Source: Gordonia alkanivorans NBRC 16433
GTDB lineage: Bacteria > Actinomycetota > Actinomycetes > Mycobacteriales > Mycobacteriaceae
Assembly: GCF_000225505.1 (NCBI RefSeq)
Contig: NZ_BACI01000117.1
Span: forward strand, 60,987-124,986
DNA length: 64,000 bases
Reading direction: 5' to 3'
The position numbers and the translations under genes are program-made. Each line of letters opens with the position of its first letter. Within the stretch, counting starts at the first letter, position 1. The notes under the pieces were generated by a model. That model saw only the letters and a list, made by a program, of their open reading frames with translations, was not told where the DNA came from and searched no databases. This document shows positions 45,558-54,514 of the stretch, one piece after another.

Positions 45558-47428
45558 GCACACCCGATGTCCAGCGTGTCGACTCGGCGACGGGCACGCT
45601 CGCCGACTGGAACGCCGCGGGCCTTCTCGCCGCTGCGGATCTGCACATCACCGACCGCTTGGTCCGGATGTGTGGCGAATCCGTGTCCGACGACGCCCGT
45701 CTCGGTGCGGCTCTCGCCGTTCGCGCCGTCCGCCTCGGCTCCACCTGCCTCGCCCTCGACCGGATCGGGGAGCTGGCGGCGGGGGAGGACACCGCGGAGA
45801 TCGAGATGCCCTCGCCCGGCGACCTTCTCGACGCGTTGGCGGCGAGTCCGCTCGTCGCCGGGAGCGACGCCGGACCGTTGTGCCCGCTGGTGGTTCGCGA
45901 CTCGGTCGACGGCCCGCTCGTCTACCTGCAGAAGTACTTCCGGCAGGAACAGACGATTCGGGAGATCCTCGACCGGCGGTCTCGGACCGCACCCTCCGTG
46001 GACACGGCGGCACTCCGCGAGGCCATCGCGGCGGTCTACTCCTCGCCCGACGACGGCGCCCTCCAGAAGCTTGCCGCCGCGGTCGCGGCGACCCGCTGGA
46101 CGACGGTCCTCGCCGGTGGTCCGGGAACGGGCAAGACCTACACCGTCGCCCGTATCCTCGCCGTCCTCGACCGTCTCCAGGGACCCGGCCTCCGCATCGG
46201 ACTCTGCGCACCCACCGGGCGAGCCGCTGCACAGCTCCAGGCCTCCGTCGAGGCCGAATCCACCCTCCCGGTCACCGCCCACGCGGTCACCCTGCACTCT
46301 CTGCTCGGCTGGCGCCCCGGTTCGAATCCCCGGTACGGACGCGGGCGCACCCTGCCGCACGACGTCATCGTCGTCGACGAGACGTCGATGCTGTCGATGA
46401 CGGCCATGAGCCGGCTGCTCGACGCGGTTCGTCCCGACGCACGGGTCGTGTTCGTCGGCGATCCGCACCAGTTGGCCTCGGTGGAGGCGGGCGCCGTACT
46501 GGCCGATCTCGTCGAACGAACCGACGTCCCGGCAACCGCCGAAACAGACGGGTCGCCGACGACACCGACGCAGGCGTTCGACGCCGTGGGCCTCGATCCC
46601 GCCGCCGAGGATCTCGATCCCGACGACGTGGCACGCATGGCCGACGGCGTCATCACCCTCCGGCGGCAGTTCCGGTTCGGTGGCGGCATCTCGCAGGTCG
46701 CGGCCGCCGTCAACGCCGGCGATCCCGATGCGGTCCTGGAACTGGTCACCTCACCGGAGATCGGCGACGTCGAACTGGTCGCCCCCGACGACCTCGACGG
46801 GGTGGCCGGCGACATCCTGTCGTGGGGCCGTGGCCTGCGCACCGCGGCTCGCCGGGGCGACGCGGCGGGAGCCCTGGACGCCCTCGACTCTCACCGGGTC
46901 CTGTGTGCGCACCGCGAGGGCTCGTGGGGCGTTCGCGGATGGACGACGCGGATCACCGACTGGCTGGGCACAACCGAGGCCGAACACATGGGTTGGTATG
47001 TGGGACAACCCATCCTGGTGACGGCGAACGATCGCCAGACCTCGACCTTCAACGGTGACACCGGTGTCGTCATCGCCGGCCCGGACACGGAGCCGCAGCG
47101 CGCGAATCGTCCCGACTCGTCGGATGCGGTCCGGGTGGCGTTCCGGCGCGGCGGTGAGGTCCGGTTGCTTCACCCGACCCAGCTCGCCGACGTGGTGTCG
47201 GTCCACGCGATGACGATCCACCGCAGTCAGGGCAGCCAGTTCGATCAGGTGACCGTCGTCCTGCCGCCGGCCGGCTCGGAACTGCTGACCCGCGAGCTCC
47301 TCTACACCGCGATCACCCGCGCGCGGAGCCGGGTGCGCATCGTCGGCACCGCCGACGTGCTCACCGCGGCCGTCAACCGACGCGTGCAGCGGGCCAGCGG
47401 GTTGCGGTCGACGCTCAGCGCGATCTGA
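45554..47428 (+). CDS. recD: exodeoxyribonuclease V alpha chain
   Basis: A 624-residue SF1B helicase. The N-terminal RecB-interacting domain covers about 1-160. Walker A is LAGGPGTGKTYTVARIL near residue 190, Walker B DVIVVDETSMLSM, then FVGDPHQLASVEAGAVLADL and the C-terminal VHAMTIHRSQGSQFDQVTVVLP and YTAITRAR. It supplies the 5' to 3' motor of RecBCD. It begins at the ATGA overlap with recB and ends 3 bp before a convergent gene. Confidence 0.95.
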   Translation: MSTPDVQRVDSATGTLADWNAAGLLAAADLHITDRLVRMCGESVSDDARLGAALAVRAVRLGSTCLALDRIGELAAGEDTAEIEMPSPGDLLDALAASPLVAGSDAGPLCPLVVRDSVDGPLVYLQKYFRQEQTIREILDRRSRTAPSVDTAALREAIAAVYSSPDDGALQKLAAAVAATRWTTVLAGGPGTGKTYTVARILAVLDRLQGPGLRIGLCAPTGRAAAQLQASVEAESTLPVTAHAVTLHSLLGWRPGSNPRYGRGRTLPHDVIVVDETSMLSMTAMSRLLDAVRPDARVVFVGDPHQLASVEAGAVLADLVERTDVPATAETDGSPTTPTQAFDAVGLDPAAEDLDPDDVARMADGVITLRRQFRFGGGISQVAAAVNAGDPDAVLELVTSPEIGDVELVAPDDLDGVAGDILSWGRGLRTAARRGDAAGALDALDSHRVLCAHREGSWGVRGWTTRITDWLGTTEAEHMGWYVGQPILVTANDRQTSTFNGDTGVVIAGPDTEPQRANRPDSSDAVRVAFRRGGEVRLLHPTQLADVVSVHAMTIHRSQGSQFDQVTVVLPPAGSELLTRELLYTAITRARSRVRIVGTADVLTAAVNRRVQRASGLRSTLSAI

Positions 47429-47431
47429 CCC

Positions 47432-48187
47432 TCAGATCAGCTCACACCCACCCGGCACCAGGTCGCGGCGCTGGTAGCACTCGACGCTCAGCAGCTTGTG
47501 CTGGACGTCGTCGGGCAACGACAGGAATCCGGCGATCGCGCGGCTGCGGTCGACCTCCGACCGGTGTGCGGTGACCCCCGCCTTCTTCCGTGCCGCCAGA
47601 TCCGACACGTCGACGGTCACGTCGATCTCGGAATCCGGTGTGCCGGGCAGCTGATCGCGGGGGATCTCGGGAAAGAGGCTGGGGGCGAGCAGGTCCATCA
47701 TCCACTCGGGGATCGTCGCGAAGTACAGCGAGCGGACCCGCCAGGCGGGCCCGGCCCGGTGGTAGAGCTTCGTCGAGGCCGCGGCGTCGGCGGCGGCGCA
47801 CGCCAGCCGGTGGGCGTGAACGTGGTCGGGGTGACCGTAGATGCCGAGGGCGTCGTAGGTGACGACGATGTCCGGCTGGAGCTCGCGGATGTGGGCGGTC
47901 AACGCCCGGACCTGTTCGTCGAAGGACGCCGCGCACAGCCGGGGGGCGTCCGGTGCCGATTCGGGCCGCCGGTCGTCGGCGTAGCCGAGCATGATCGGTG
48001 GGCGGGGCATGCCGAGGATGCCGACGGCGTCGGTCAGCTCCCGGTGCCGGACCGTGCCCTCGGCCCAGGTGCACATGACCAGGTCGGCCTCGCCGCCGGC
48101 GTCGACGTGACGGGCGGTGAGTCCGCCGGTCCACAGCGACTCGTCGTCGGGGTGTGCATGCACCAGCAGCAGTCGAGGCGTACCCAT
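47432..48187 (-). CDS. PIG-L (LmbE-like) deacetylase family protein
   Basis: A 251-residue zinc hydrolase of the PIG-L/LmbE family. The metal-binding motifs are AHPDDESLWTGG near the N-terminus and GHPDHVHAH near residue 125. The family includes MshB and Mca of mycothiol metabolism and GlcNAc-PI deacetylases. This protein is shorter than MshB and Mca (about 290-300), so I do not assign either. The ATG is preceded by a weak CAGGAAG. It is convergent with recD and divergent from htpG. Confidence 0.87.
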   Translation of the reverse strand: MGTPRLLLVHAHPDDESLWTGGLTARHVDAGGEADLVMCTWAEGTVRHRELTDAVGILGMPRPPIMLGYADDRRPESAPDAPRLCAASFDEQVRALTAHIRELQPDIVVTYDALGIYGHPDHVHAHRLACAAADAAASTKLYHRAGPAWRVRSLYFATIPEWMMDLLAPSLFPEIPRDQLPGTPDSEIDVTVDVSDLAARKKAGVTAHRSEVDRSRAIAGFLSLPDDVQHKLLSVECYQRRDLVPGGCELI

Positions 48188-48420
48188 CCACCTGGCTTCC
48201 TGATCGTTCCCCGCGGACGGCGCTCACTCGGGCACCATCCGCAACCGGGGTAGTCGGTCCCCGACCCAGGGTAGCCACACCGGCGCTCGGTAAAGTCGGT
48301 GTCCGTCACGACGTGTCGCGCCCGGACCCGCGTCCGACACCGGACCCAGCACCGAAACGCCACGTCCACAACTGAACACGTGACTACCGAACACACGAGA
48401 ACAGAACATGGAGGTTTGCG

Positions 48421-50409
48421 ATGAGCGCTCAGCCCGAAGTTCATGAGTTCCAGGCGGAGACCCGGCAGCTGCTGGATCTCATGGTCCACTCGATCTACTC
48501 CAACAAGGACAGTTTCCTGCGTGAGCTGATCTCGAACGCATCCGATGCGCTCGACAAGCTGCGCCTGGAGTCGTTGCTCGACAAGGACCTCGACGTCGAC
48601 ACCTCCGACCTGCACATCACGCTCGTCCCGGATGCGGAGAAGCGCACCCTGGTCGTCGCCGACAACGGCATCGGCATGACCCGCGACGAGGTCGTCGGAC
48701 TGATCGGCACGCTCGCCCGCTCGGGCACCGCGGAGCTGCGCCGCTCGCTGGCCGAGGCACGCGAGAAGGGTGTCTCGGACGCCGCCGCCGAGGAACTGAT
48801 CGGACAGTTCGGCATCGGCTTCTACTCGACGTTCATGGTCGCCGAGAAGGTCACCCTGGTGACGCGCAAGGCCGGCGAGACCACCGGAACCCGCTGGGAG
48901 TCGACCGGCGATGGCACCTACACGATCGACGACGTACCGGACGCCCCGCAGGGCACCTCCGTCACCCTGGCACTGAAGCCGGCCGACACCGAGGACCACC
49001 TGTACGACTACGCCGACAAGTCCAAGCTCCGTCAGCTGGTCAAGCGCTACTCGGACTTCATCGCGTGGCCGATCCGCATGGACGTCGAGAAGACGGTGCC
49101 CGTCGAGAAGCCCGAGTCCGAATCGGAGTCCGCCGAGGACGACAAGGCTCCCGAGACCAAGACGGTCATCGAGGCCGAGACCATCAACTCGATGAAGGCC
49201 CTCTGGGCCAAGTCGCGGTCGGAGGTCTCCGAGGAGGAGTACCACGAGTTCTACCGGCATGTGTCCCACGCCTGGGATGCGCCGCTGGAGACCATAACCC
49301 TGCAGGCCGAGGGCACCTTCGAGTACCAGGCGCTGTTGTTCATCCCGACTCAGCCGCCGTTCGACCTGTTCATGCGCGACAGCAAGGTCGGCATCCACCT
49401 CTACGTCAAGCGCGTGTTCATCATGGACGACTGCGCCGAGCTGATGCCGGAGTACCTGCGCTTCGTCAAGGGTGTCGTCGACGCCGCGGACCTCTCGCTC
49501 AACGTGTCCCGCGAGATCCTGCAGCAGGACCGGCAGATCCGCGCGATCCGTCGTCGCCTCACCAAGAAGGTCATCTCGACCGTCACCGAGATGCGCGACA
49601 GCCGGCCCGACGACTACCGCACCTTCTGGGACGGTTTCGGTCGCGTCTTCAAGGAAGGCCTCGTCAACGACCCGGACAACCGCGACGCGCTGCTCAAGGC
49701 GTCGTCCTTCGCGAGCACCCACTCGGAGGAGGAGCTCACGACGCTGGCCGACTACATCGCCCGGATGAAGAGCGGTCAGGACACGATCTACTACATGACC
49801 GGCGAGTCCCGGCAGCAGATAGTCAACTCCCCGCACATGGAGGCGTTCCGCGCCAAGGGGATCGAGGTCCTCGTCCTGTCCGACCCGGTCGACGAGATGT
49901 GGGTCTCGGCCGGTGCCGAGTTCGACGGCAAGTCGTTCCAGTCGATCGCCAAGGGTGCGGTCGATCTCGACGCCGACGACGAGGACTCCGACGACACGTC
50001 CAAGGACGAGCGGGAGAAGGCCTACGCCGACCTGCTGTCGTGGCTGACCACCACGCTGTCCGACGACGTCAGCGAGACCCGGCTGTCGTCGCGTCTGACC
50101 GAGTCCCCGGCCTGCCTCGTGGGTGACACGTTCTCGATGTCACCCCAGCTGGAGAAGCTGTACCGGGCCTCGGGACAGCAGTTCCCGAAGTCCAAGCGGG
50201 CGCTCGAACTGAACCCCGAGCACCCGTTGGTCGAGGCGCTGAACAAGGCGTATGCGAACGGCGACCACGAGAAGCTGGTGCCGACCGCGAAACTCGTCTA
50301 CGGCATGGCCGTGATCGCCGAGGGCGGCGAGCTCGAGGACCCCGCGGAGTTCGCGAAGCTGCTCGCGGGCAGCCTCACCGAGTCGTTCGCGGCCGGATCG
50401 GATTCCTGA
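48421..50409 (+). CDS. htpG: Hsp90-family molecular chaperone HtpG
   Basis: A 662-residue Hsp90 with the GHKL ATP site (LISNASDALDKLRLESL, DNGIGMTRDEV, GQFGIGFYSTFMVA), the middle domain with the catalytic-arginine region NVSREILQQDRQIRAIRR, and a C-terminal dimerisation domain. GGAGG precedes the ATG by 7 nt. An acidic loop DDEDSDDTSKDE lies near residue 520. It stands alone with a 233-bp upstream region; I found no HspR HAIR element (CTTGAGT-N7-ACTCAAG). Confidence 0.97.
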   Translation: MSAQPEVHEFQAETRQLLDLMVHSIYSNKDSFLRELISNASDALDKLRLESLLDKDLDVDTSDLHITLVPDAEKRTLVVADNGIGMTRDEVVGLIGTLARSGTAELRRSLAEAREKGVSDAAAEELIGQFGIGFYSTFMVAEKVTLVTRKAGETTGTRWESTGDGTYTIDDVPDAPQGTSVTLALKPADTEDHLYDYADKSKLRQLVKRYSDFIAWPIRMDVEKTVPVEKPESESESAEDDKAPETKTVIEAETINSMKALWAKSRSEVSEEEYHEFYRHVSHAWDAPLETITLQAEGTFEYQALLFIPTQPPFDLFMRDSKVGIHLYVKRVFIMDDCAELMPEYLRFVKGVVDAADLSLNVSREILQQDRQIRAIRRRLTKKVISTVTEMRDSRPDDYRTFWDGFGRVFKEGLVNDPDNRDALLKASSFASTHSEEELTTLADYIARMKSGQDTIYYMTGESRQQIVNSPHMEAFRAKGIEVLVLSDPVDEMWVSAGAEFDGKSFQSIAKGAVDLDADDEDSDDTSKDEREKAYADLLSWLTTTLSDDVSETRLSSRLTESPACLVGDTFSMSPQLEKLYRASGQQFPKSKRALELNPEHPLVEALNKAYANGDHEKLVPTAKLVYGMAVIAEGGELEDPAEFAKLLAGSLTESFAAGSDS

Positions 50410-50425
50410 TCGGGTTCGCGCCGCC

Positions 50426-50442
50426 CCGGGCAGGTTGCCCGG
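50426..50442 (+). repeat. hairpin directly before the start codon of the downstream gene
   Basis: CCGGGCA-GGT-TGCCCGG: a perfect 7-bp inverted repeat with a 3-nt loop that ends 1 nt before the ATG at 50444. It could be the htpG terminator stem (no T-tail) or sequester the ribosome binding site of the next gene. Confidence 0.5.
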
Positions 50443-50443
50443 A

Positions 50444-51427
50444 ATGACCCGTCGCGGGTGGACGATCACCATCGGCGTCGGGGCTCTGGTCCTGGCGGTC
50501 GTGCTGGTGTCCGCTCTCCTCGTGGGACTGTCCCGCCAGGACGAGCGGGCCCGCACGCCCGCCGACGCCGTCCGGACCTATCTCACCGCGCTCTCCGGCG
50601 CCGATGCCTCGGCGGCCCTCGCCGTCGTCGCCCCGCGTCCGGACGCCCGGTTCCTCACCGACGGTGTGTTGCGCCAGCAGCGTGCCGAGGCGCCGATCTC
50701 CGACATCGAGGTCGACGATCCGGGGGAGTCCGCGCGGACTGTCCGGGCGCGGTATCGGCTGGGGTCACGTGAGGTCGACACGTCCATCAGGGTGACGCGG
50801 GCCGGGGACGGCTGGGCGGTCGTCGACGGCGCGGTGAAGGTGCGCATCGAGTCCCTGTTGGTGCCCGGGCCGACGCTGTTCGGAGCCCAAGTGAAGGCCG
50901 GGGACACGGTCCACCTCTTCCCGGGTCCGCAGCGATGGGGTTCCCGGGACATCGATTTCGTCGGGCGGCCGACGGACGACCCGCCGACCGGTCCCCATGC
51001 ACCGATGACGGTCATGGTGGTGGCCGAGCTCAGCCCCACCGGGGTGTCGGCGGTCAGCGACGCCGTCACGGCACAGCTCACCCGTTGCGCGGCGTCGACC
51101 CGTGCCGACGCCGGAACCGACATGCCCGGTTGTACGCAGCGACTGTTCCGGTCGGCGGCGGCCGGCAGTGTGCGCTGGACCGCCCCTCGTGACCTGTCTG
51201 GTCTGCGGTACCTGCTCCGACGCCCCGATGCGAGCAACGATGCGACGCCGAGCGAGAAGGACCTCGGCACGGTCGACGTCGCGGGTGCGGTCGAATGGCG
51301 GGTGGCCTACACCCCGGACTACGACCGGGACGGGCCCCGCGTCGAGACGACCGACATCCAGTACCTGGTCGGGGAGGTCGATCTCACCGCCGACACACCG
51401 TCGTTCACCGCCGAGCCGGTGTCCTGA
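50444..51427 (+). CDS. secreted or membrane-anchored protein of unknown function
   Basis: A 327-residue protein with an uncleaved-looking signal anchor (RRGWTITIGVGALVLAVVLVSALLVGLS, residues 3-30). An NTF2-like segment follows (TPADAVRTYLTALSGADASAALAVV), then an extracytoplasmic beta-rich domain. The two cysteines in CAASTRADAGTDMPGC may form a disulphide. I do not recognise a named family; it resembles DUF4878-type actinobacterial envelope proteins. The TTG at 50435 is an alternative start. It follows htpG by 34 bp, with a hairpin in between. Confidence 0.75.
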   Translation: MTRRGWTITIGVGALVLAVVLVSALLVGLSRQDERARTPADAVRTYLTALSGADASAALAVVAPRPDARFLTDGVLRQQRAEAPISDIEVDDPGESARTVRARYRLGSREVDTSIRVTRAGDGWAVVDGAVKVRIESLLVPGPTLFGAQVKAGDTVHLFPGPQRWGSRDIDFVGRPTDDPPTGPHAPMTVMVVAELSPTGVSAVSDAVTAQLTRCAASTRADAGTDMPGCTQRLFRSAAAGSVRWTAPRDLSGLRYLLRRPDASNDATPSEKDLGTVDVAGAVEWRVAYTPDYDRDGPRVETTDIQYLVGEVDLTADTPSFTAEPVS

Positions 51428-51443
51428 CCTCGACTCGGTGCGG

Positions 51444-51923
51444 CTACCCGGCGGGCGGTGCGGGGCGGAGCCGGAAGACCGGGATCCGGCGGTCGGTGCG
51501 CTTCTCGTACAGGTCGAAGTTGGGCCACACGGTACGCAGCTTCTGCCACGCCGCATCACGGTCGGCTCCCTCGAGTTCGGTCGGGACCGCGACGGACACC
51601 ACTCCGGCGACGACGATCTCGATGGTGTCGGCGGCCCGTATGTTGTACACCCACGCAGGCATTTTGGGTCCACCGAAGTAGGAGCCGGCGATCAGCCAGT
51701 CGTCGCCGTCGGGAACTGCGAGGAGTTGGGTGGTCCGGATGGCACCGGTCTTGCGACCCGCCACCCGGATGGTGATGTTCGGGAGATCGGCGATGTCGAG
51801 CAGGGTCATCCGTTGACCGGTGACGGTCTGAATGGCGTTGTCGCCCACCACGATCTGTGGGAGAAAACGAGGCATCCAGGGGATCGACCCGATCTTGATC
51901 GCGAGGCTGCGCCGCACCTTCAT
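51444..51923 (-). CDS. deazaflavin (F420)-dependent nitroreductase-family protein
   Basis: A 159-residue protein of the split-barrel Ddn-like family. It has VGDNAIQTVTGQRM, the conserved VAGRKTGAIRTTQLLAV (GRKTG-x-R phosphate-binding motif) and LIAGSYFGGPKMPAWVYNIRA. Members reduce quinones or nitroaromatics with coenzyme F420H2, consistent with a mycobacterial relative. ATG 51923 gives the family N-terminus; an ATG at 51944 is also possible. It is divergent from the BadF-type kinase by 60 bp. Confidence 0.85.
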   Translation of the reverse strand: MKVRRSLAIKIGSIPWMPRFLPQIVVGDNAIQTVTGQRMTLLDIADLPNITIRVAGRKTGAIRTTQLLAVPDGDDWLIAGSYFGGPKMPAWVYNIRAADTIEIVVAGVVSVAVPTELEGADRDAAWQKLRTVWPNFDLYEKRTDRRIPVFRLRPAPPAG

Positions 51924-51970
51924 CCGCCCAGTGTGACATGACATCGTCGCCGCGTCGGCACGGTGCCGGA

Positions 51971-51976
51971 TAGCGT
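51971..51976 (+). promoter_or_regulatory. -10 hexamer of the BadF-type kinase gene
   Basis: TAGCGT with exactly 7 nt to the ATG at 51984; a leaderless start. Confidence 0.5.
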
Positions 51977-51983
51977 GCACATC

Positions 51984-52913
51984 ATGGGCGGCCACACGAC
52001 GGGACACATCCTCATCGACGGCGGGCAGACGGGAACGCGTCTGCGTGTCGAGACGCCGGCCGGTACCGACGACTGCGAGCTCGGAGCGATCCGCACGGAC
52101 CGGCCGGTGGTGGAACAGATCGCGCAGGCCGTCCACGACGCCGGGATACCGGAGGCCACGTGGTCGTTGGCCGCCGGGGTCTCCGGACTCACACCTGAGG
52201 CTGCGCGCCCGTCGGCGTTGCTCGCCGCGGTCGCCGACCTCGGGGTGACGTCGGTTGCGCTGGCACACGATTCGGTCACCGCGTACCTGGCCGCGAACCG
52301 GGACGGGTTCGGCGTGGTCACCGCGGTCGGTACCGGCGTCGTGACACTCGGCGTCGGACCCGCCGGGGTCCACCGGGTGGACGGCTGGGGCCATCTGTTC
52401 GGTGACGCGGGCAGCGCCTATTGGATCGGACGAGCCGGGATCGATGCCGCGCTGCGTGCTTTCGACGGACGGGGGAGCGCGACGGTCCTACGGGATCGGG
52501 CCGCCGAGATGTTCGGTCCGCTCGACGAGCTGTACATGGTCGTCCAGGGTGATCCGGACCGCGTGGCGCGGGTGGCCGGATTCGCCCGCGCGGTCGACGC
52601 GGCCGCCCGGGATGGCGACGTGGTCGCGCAACAGATCATCGACGACGCCGCGGACGAACTCGCCGGGTCGGCGCTCACCGCGCTGGAACGCAATGGTCAC
52701 CGACCCGGCGAGAAGGCGCGGATCAGCTGGATGGGCACGGTGATGACGGCCAACCACCGACTCCGCGGGCGCTTCGTCGTCGTGATCGGCGAGGCTGCGC
52801 CCGGTGTTGACATCGGGGCGCCGCACGGGCAACCCCTCGACGGCGTGCGGCTGCTGGCCGGGCTGGCCGAGTCGCACCCGCTGGCCGCGGAGGTCCACCG
52901 CAGCCAGTTGTGA
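51984..52913 (+). CDS. BadF/BadG-type ATPase (N-acetylglucosamine kinase-like)
   Basis: A 309-residue ASKHA-fold protein of the BcrAD/BadFG family. The phosphate loop is LIDGGQTGTRLRV near the N-terminus, the second phosphate loop VVTAVGTGVVTLGV, and the sugar-binding region GWGHLFGDAGSAYWIGR. These signatures match N-acetylglucosamine and N-acetylmuramic acid kinases that recycle cell-wall sugars; the substrate is inferred. ATG 51984 is preferred over GTG 51963 by the leaderless -10 box. It converges on the crotonase gene. Confidence 0.85.
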   Translation: MGGHTTGHILIDGGQTGTRLRVETPAGTDDCELGAIRTDRPVVEQIAQAVHDAGIPEATWSLAAGVSGLTPEAARPSALLAAVADLGVTSVALAHDSVTAYLAANRDGFGVVTAVGTGVVTLGVGPAGVHRVDGWGHLFGDAGSAYWIGRAGIDAALRAFDGRGSATVLRDRAAEMFGPLDELYMVVQGDPDRVARVAGFARAVDAAARDGDVVAQQIIDDAADELAGSALTALERNGHRPGEKARISWMGTVMTANHRLRGRFVVVIGEAAPGVDIGAPHGQPLDGVRLLAGLAESHPLAAEVHRSQL

Positions 52914-52915
52914 GG

Positions 52916-53758
52916 TCAGCGCCCCTTGAATTCCGGCTTGCGCTTCTCGAAGACGGCGGTGATTGCCTCGGAGAGGTCCTCGCTGGGGAGGAATGCCGAG
53001 TTCCAGGCCGCGACGTAGCGCAGGCTGTCGTGCACGGCGGCGCTGCGGGAATGGTCGAGGACGTCCTTGATGCCGTGGACGACGAGCGGCGGGTTGTCGG
53101 CGATCTCGCGGGCGGTCGCGCGGGCGAGCGCGAGCACGGCGTCCTGATCGTCGGCGACGTCGTTGACCAGCCCGATCTTCTCCGCGCGCGCGGCGTCGAT
53201 GTCCTTGCCCGTCAGCGCCAGTTCACGCATGTGGCCGTCGCCGATGATGTAGGGCAGTCGGGCGAGAGTGCCCACGTCGGCGACCATGCCGACCTTGACC
53301 TCACGGATGCTGAACTTGGCATCGGCGCTCGCGTAGCGGACGTCGGCGGCACAGATCAGGTCGACGCCGCCGCCGATGCACCAGCCCGAGACCGCGGCGA
53401 CGACCGGCTTGCGGCAGTCCGCGACCGCGGTGATCCCGGCCTGCAGCTTGCGCAGCGACTCCAGGAACTCGGTGCGCGCGGCGGCCTTGGCGTTGTCGGC
53501 CAGGACGTTGGCCAGGGTGCCGGCCATCGCGACGAGGTCGAGTCCGAAGGAGAAGTGTTTGCCGGCGCCGGTCAGCACGACGGCGCGCACCTCGGGATCG
53601 GTGTCGATGTGGCCGAAGATCTCGGGGAGCTCGCGCCAGAAGTCGGGGCCCATCGCATTGCCCTTGCCGGGGCCGGTGAGCACGACCTCCGCGATGTGGT
53701 CGGCAACGGTGACGTCGAACGCGGTCCAGTCGCGTTCATTCCAGGCTTGCGCTGTCAT
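52916..53758 (-). CDS. crotonase-family protein (enoyl-CoA hydratase/isomerase)
   Basis: A 280-residue crotonase. The first oxyanion-hole segment is LTGAGKHFSFGLDLVAMAG, and the second is VVAAVSGWCIGGGVDLICAADVRYAS. The acidic residues expected for hydration are only partly conserved, and the phrase GKGNAMGPDFWRELPEIF suggests the EchA21-like or dienoyl-CoA isomerase group. It acts on acyl-CoA in fatty acid breakdown. The ATG is preceded by TAAGCT (53766-53771) at 7 nt. Confidence 0.9.
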   Translation of the reverse strand: MTAQAWNERDWTAFDVTVADHIAEVVLTGPGKGNAMGPDFWRELPEIFGHIDTDPEVRAVVLTGAGKHFSFGLDLVAMAGTLANVLADNAKAAARTEFLESLRKLQAGITAVADCRKPVVAAVSGWCIGGGVDLICAADVRYASADAKFSIREVKVGMVADVGTLARLPYIIGDGHMRELALTGKDIDAARAEKIGLVNDVADDQDAVLALARATAREIADNPPLVVHGIKDVLDHSRSAAVHDSLRYVAAWNSAFLPSEDLSEAITAVFEKRKPEFKGR

Positions 53759-53765
53759 GCGAGGG

Positions 53766-53771
53766 AGCTTA
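53766..53771 (-). promoter_or_regulatory. -10 hexamer of the crotonase gene
   Basis: TAAGCT on the minus strand, 7 nt (CCCTCGC) before the ATG at 53758; leaderless pattern. Confidence 0.5.
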
Positions 53772-53830
53772 CTCGGCAGTCAGGACGTCCGATGGGCGGA
53801 CTGCCGGAGCCGCCCTGTTAGATGAAACCC

Positions 53831-54490
53831 ATGAGCGGATACATCCAGGAGGACATCGACCCCGAGGAGCTCGCGCATCGTTCCGAGCTCGCGTCGTCGA
53901 TCGCCGGGAGCGTGCGCGAACTGATCGACGCGACCGTGCGCACCGAGGTCGGGGAGGCCGACATCGCCGAGGCGCGCCGGCTCATCGAGGCCGCCACCGA
54001 GATCCTCCGCAGGGACCAGCTGCCCGGCGCCTACGGCATCCGGTTCAACTCCGACGGCACCAAGCGCTCGTGGGGCAATGCCATTCTGGGGCGGCGCAAT
54101 CCGATCGCACCGCCCGTCGAGCTGCACCACGAGTCCGAGTTCAGTTGGACCGAGGTCGAACTCGGGGCCGCCTACGAGGGCCCGGCCGGGCTCGTCCACG
54201 GTGGTGTCCTGGCCCTGATCCTCGACCAGCTCCTCGGCTCGACCGCCGAGTTCCAGGGCGTCCCGGGAATGACCGGCACCCTCAGCGTCCGCTACCGGAG
54301 TGCGACGCCGCTCGGCAAGATCCGTGGCGAGGCGCGGGTCGACCGCGTCGAAGGTGTGAAAACCTTTGTCACCGGCACGATCTCGAGCAACGGCAAGGTC
54401 AGCGCCGAAGCGGAGGGGATCTTCATCCTGCCCAAGTGGGCTCGCGGTGAGGTGTCCGACGTGTTGCGCAAGTCGGTGGGCGAGGGCTGA
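53831..54490 (+). CDS. PaaI-type thioesterase (hotdog)
   Basis: A 219-residue protein with a helical N-terminal extension of about 80 residues and a C-terminal hotdog domain containing EGPAGLVHGGVLALILDQLLGS, the HGG active-site motif, and GMTGTLSVRYRSATPLGK. It is probably an acyl-CoA thioesterase. The ATG at 53831 is 7 nt after TTAGAT (53818-53823); an ATG at 53822 would add three residues. The gene diverges from the crotonase across about 72 bp, so both may act on related acyl-CoAs. Confidence 0.87.
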   Translation: MSGYIQEDIDPEELAHRSELASSIAGSVRELIDATVRTEVGEADIAEARRLIEAATEILRRDQLPGAYGIRFNSDGTKRSWGNAILGRRNPIAPPVELHHESEFSWTEVELGAAYEGPAGLVHGGVLALILDQLLGSTAEFQGVPGMTGTLSVRYRSATPLGKIRGEARVDRVEGVKTFVTGTISSNGKVSAEAEGIFILPKWARGEVSDVLRKSVGEG

Positions 54491-54514
54491 GTGTCCGGAA
54501 CTGCGCGTAGTGCC

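Noticed and set aside
46319..46330. GGTTCGAATCC, a tRNA T-arm look-alike
   Set aside because: It lies inside recD in the coding frame (PGSNPR). No acceptor, D-arm or anticodon stems surround it.
48297..48342. CGGTGTC...GACACCG inverted repeat upstream of htpG as a heat-shock operator
   Set aside because: The arms are only 7 bp and 32 nt apart, and they match neither HAIR nor CIRCE; chance is likely at this GC content.
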